Positions 46,300 to 64,000 of a stretch of 64,000 bases of DNA are shown piece after piece. Under the pieces are notes generated by a model. The model was given only the letters and a program-made list of their open reading frames with translations. It was not told the DNA's origin and made no database searches. This stretch comes from Xiphias gladius. Taxonomy: Eukaryota; Chordata; Actinopteri; Istiophoriformes; Xiphiidae. The position numbers and the translations under genes were made by a program. How positions within the stretch are numbered: the stretch's first letter is position 1; each line of letters starts with the position of its first letter. Where the stretch lies: assembly GCF_016859285.1 (NCBI RefSeq), contig NC_053400.1, forward strand, positions 31,977,001 through 32,041,000, written 5' to 3'.

Positions 46300-48289
46300 G
46301 GCAAGTTCCACAGTGAGCCTATACATTAGAAAGTTATTTCCATAATTCACTTTTACTGAAATTTCATTTTTTATTTTTTTCCTTTTCAATGAGCAACACG
46401 TCCAATATTTTTGACAAGCTACAACATGCTATTCTTCACAGCTTCACATGTATTTGTTTTTCCAAACATTTTAATTAAAAGAGTATTGATTTTAATACTA
46501 TAAGAAAAAACGTATGTGCTATTTTTACATTCTTCTGTACGTGTGACATTATGGATCATAATTAATAACATAATCATAATTAATCATAGCCAATTTCCCA
46601 CTCTCATCAACAAATTCTTAGCCCAGCAGACCTATGGGTAATGTAGTTTTGTCATTTTTGAGAGTTTTTAGAGCAGGGATTTCTGTTTGGAGGATTTTTT
46701 TTGAGCATTATTCATACATTCAAAGTTCACAGTGGACACACGTGTACGTAGTTCGTGGTTTTTCATGTCAACAGTGGGAATGGACACTTAGTTTTGGAAA
46801 CTAATCCAGCAGTTGGATGGGATTGTTTGCTATCTGGGGAGCGCGGTTTAGAAAAAATCATGAAGAAATGCGGCTCTGACTAGTTACTGGTGAGGTTACT
46901 GGAGTGGGTTGACTGTTGTGGATCACCTGCGGTCTACTGAAGTGAGTCATCTGAATTCAACGGGTCAGGCCGAGACCGGTCCGTGACCGTGTATCATTTA
47001 ATCCGCCGGGTACAGCATTTATTAAATTCTGCGTAGCCAGTGTGTGTTACCAGGTGAGATGCAGTACAGCGGCAGGTCGCTGCCGTTTGATTGGACGGCC
47101 TCTGGCTCAGCGGAGCCCGTCTGTGGCGGCTCAGACAGGGTAACAGGCGGCAGATGCTAATGTCCCGTCTGGGCTGGTGAAGGTCATCCCGACTGAGGGG
47201 AGGGCTGAACGACGACGGGATTATCCCGGCGCTCCGCCCTGCACACTAACCCAAATCTAATCTGACTCTCTCGTCATGCACTCAGCGCTTTTTAACAGCT
47301 AACACACGCACAGACACACACACACACACACATCATTTCGTTTCACTGCTGCTGTGCAACACAGAAAACATCCTCAGCATTTCTACGGCCTGCCAGTCGC
47401 AGCTCCTTTTACGTGTCGATTCTGACCAGCATTAGGTCCCACTTTCCAGGGAAAAACACGAGGGAGGTCATTCAGTGTTTTCACAGACAAACGTCACAGA
47501 AATTCTTGTATTTATCATCACAGGTAGTTCGGATGGAACTGACGGCAGCTGCGAAACACCTGAGCAACAGCTGATTATCACAGAGATGTCACCAGAATTG
47601 AAAAGACGGAATAATCTTGAGGATTAATGACTACAGTGAATCTAGAATTGCAGTATTTGTTTTTGTAAAATGACGATTTTGAATATTATAAAATACATAT
47701 CTGATGTCTGAGCTGTTATAATGATCCTCGGTTTGAAGGAACTGATTGATTAATATATCTGTCAATGCGCACAAAGGCGGACTTTGTGTAGGCAGACTTA
47801 CAACTCTGAATAAACAATAAGAGTCAGATCCACATATAAAGGCACACGGACAAACCTAAACACAAACAGGGCTGGAAACATCCTGGAGCAGCAGGATTAA
47901 ATCACGTGGTGAAAGTTTTAGCTGCCTTTTGAACGAACCAAGATTAGTTCAGTTCCTAAAGACAAGGTGAAGATTTCCAGCAGGCCGTGTGTGAAAATGG
48001 TGAATTTGAAGTGATAAACATTCACTGTAGGTTTTTATTCTCCGCTGGGAGCCCTGTCGTTCCTCTGTTAGAGCCCCCCAGCAGTCCAATGGCCTGTTTC
48101 TCATTAGGCCGTGAACACATCTGCTAGTACACCCTGCCTTTGCTGGTTCCATCGCAGGCAGCCCTGCGTCGGGTCCGCCCCACCTCAGTGTTTTCTGGGT
48201 CGTAGTGCAGTCGAGATAACTCGTTAGGATTATGGACGGGGCCTCGCTCTCTGTGGGTGACACACAGACTCGGACCGGGACGGAGTCTT

Positions 48290-48301
48290 GGGGGGGGGGG
48301 G
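48290..48301. repeat. G12 homopolymer
   Basis: Twelve consecutive G on the plus strand, 650 bases upstream of the serinc4 ATG; length may be unreliable. Confidence 0.9.
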
Positions 48302-48489
48302 TTCAGTAGGTGCAGCAGGAGGCTGTGAGAAGTCAGGCAGCAGCATCTACAAATCACACGTGGTAATTGTTTAATTTTCTAAATCTGGATTAAACACCAG
48401 TATTGCCCAATCCCATTGTACTGTGGGGTTTGTGCAGCACTGGGGGAAGGGAAGGGAGGGACAGATGGGACCGACACATGGTCTCTGTC

Positions 48490-48944
48490 GATCTCTTCCT
48501 CCTCCTCCTCCTCCTCACCCCCTCCTCCCCTCACAGCCTCTCTGCCTAATCTGACCGAGTAGGACAGGGGGAGGACGGGGGAGGGCACCGGGCATTCTCC
48601 ACCACCTCTCCCTCTTTTCTGGCAGCGCCCGACACAGCCGCGGAGCCAAAGCAAACAGGATATGGGCAAAAAAACAACCTATTCCCCCGTGAGGCTGGAC
48701 TGAGAGCAGCTGAAGCGGCGCTCACGCTGAGGCCCTGGGCTGCAGGGAGCCCAGTCGGACTAGATTCACTGCTAATCCAGCATAAGGAGAGCGCAGGGAC
48801 ATCCCGCTGGATTGAGCGCTGTGGTTTTACTTTTCGTTTTCGTTTTCTAACAGGCCTAGTAGATGTTGTGCTCTCGCCCCTCCGAGGATGTGAGGATGCC
48901 ATCTTTGCAGGTCATCTGACAAAAGCTCTCTGTGCTGGAAACTC
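48490..48944 (+). promoter_or_regulatory. serinc4: serinc4 promoter / 5' leader
   Basis: A CT-rich, then GC-rich stretch precedes the start codon. TTTTCGTTTTCGTTTTCTAA then CAG at 48831-48853 has the form of a strong splice acceptor, so the coding exon may begin at 48854 with a non-coding exon upstream. A second weaker acceptor (TTTGCAG) ends at 48910. The same T-rich tract reads GAAAACGAAAACGAAAA on the minus strand, an IRF-type repeat. Start site not determinable. Confidence 0.4.

Positions 48945-64000
<15,056 letters not shown>

Larger units (their letters stand above)
38053..48944. other. hypk-serinc4 intergenic region, transposon-rich
   Basis: About 10.9 kb without a recognisable gene. 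It holds two to three hAT-like elements, an L2-type LINE fragment and a split Tc1-like element, listed separately. Stretches that look non-repetitive are 40990-41420, 42590-43130, 46980-47290 and 47330-48270. Overlapping frames at 38578-38925 fall inside a repeat. The region 44597-44850 resembles another teleost repeat (ATGTCAGGGGATCACCAAAG, GGGACCATGAATGTCTTTAC). Confidence 0.6.

Noticed and set aside
48546-48902. 118-codon minus-strand frame at the serinc4 promoter
   Set aside because: It overlaps the serinc4 leader antisense and derives from CT-rich and GC-rich sequence; no similarity recognised.

Overview
The window is nuclear DNA of a vertebrate, almost certainly a ray-finned fish and probably a spiny-rayed (percomorph) teleost. 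Every recognisable gene is intron-rich, with GT-AG splice sites and a protein that aligns residue by residue with a human orthologue. Introns are short, the DNA between genes is AT-rich, and teleost-type repeats are scattered through it. I see no prokaryotic, viral or organellar genes.

Layout from left to right: (1) first coding exon and promoter of ptpmt1, minus strand, gene running off the left edge (1308-1660); (2) prc1, minus strand, 14 coding exons, 609 residues (4089-13580), with a CpG-rich promoter near 13.6-13.9 kb; (3) an unassigned 106-codon plus-strand frame on the far side of that promoter (14009-14329); (4) vps33b, minus strand, 23 coding exons, 616 residues (14679-23830); (5) hddc3 (MESH1), plus strand, 4 exons, 179 residues (24377-26016), head to head with vps33b; (6) mfap1, plus strand, 8 exons, 441 residues (27469-33811); (7) hypk, minus strand, 4 exons, 121 residues (34606-38052), tail to tail with mfap1; (8) about 10.9 kb between genes, rich in transposon remnants (38053-48944); (9) serinc4, plus strand, first six coding exons, cut by the right edge (48945-64000).

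The genes are housekeeping or cell-biological: mitochondrial phospholipid phosphatase, central-spindle microtubule bundler, SM-family vesicle-fusion regulator, (p)ppGpp/NADPH hydrolase, spliceosomal protein, N-terminal acetyltransferase chaperone and multipass serine incorporator. They form no operon. Coordination is visible only as shared divergent promoters (vps33b/hddc3, possibly prc1/14009 ORF) and the convergent mfap1/hypk 3' ends. From general knowledge, prc1, vps33b and hddc3 are near one another in human 15q26.1, and mfap1, hypk and serinc4 in 15q15.3, so the window joins two blocks that are separate in human.

The rest is introns and repeats: several transposon families with multiple copies, an L2-type LINE fragment, two tRNA-derived SINE-like copies, TG/CA microsatellites (three of them abutting splice sites) and a 425-bp minisatellite. 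The observations most worth following are TG tracts in place of polypyrimidine tracts at two acceptors, uORFs ahead of vps33b, the orphan ORF behind the prc1 promoter, and an IRF-like triple repeat in the serinc4 leader. I did not find a clearly unprecedented system.
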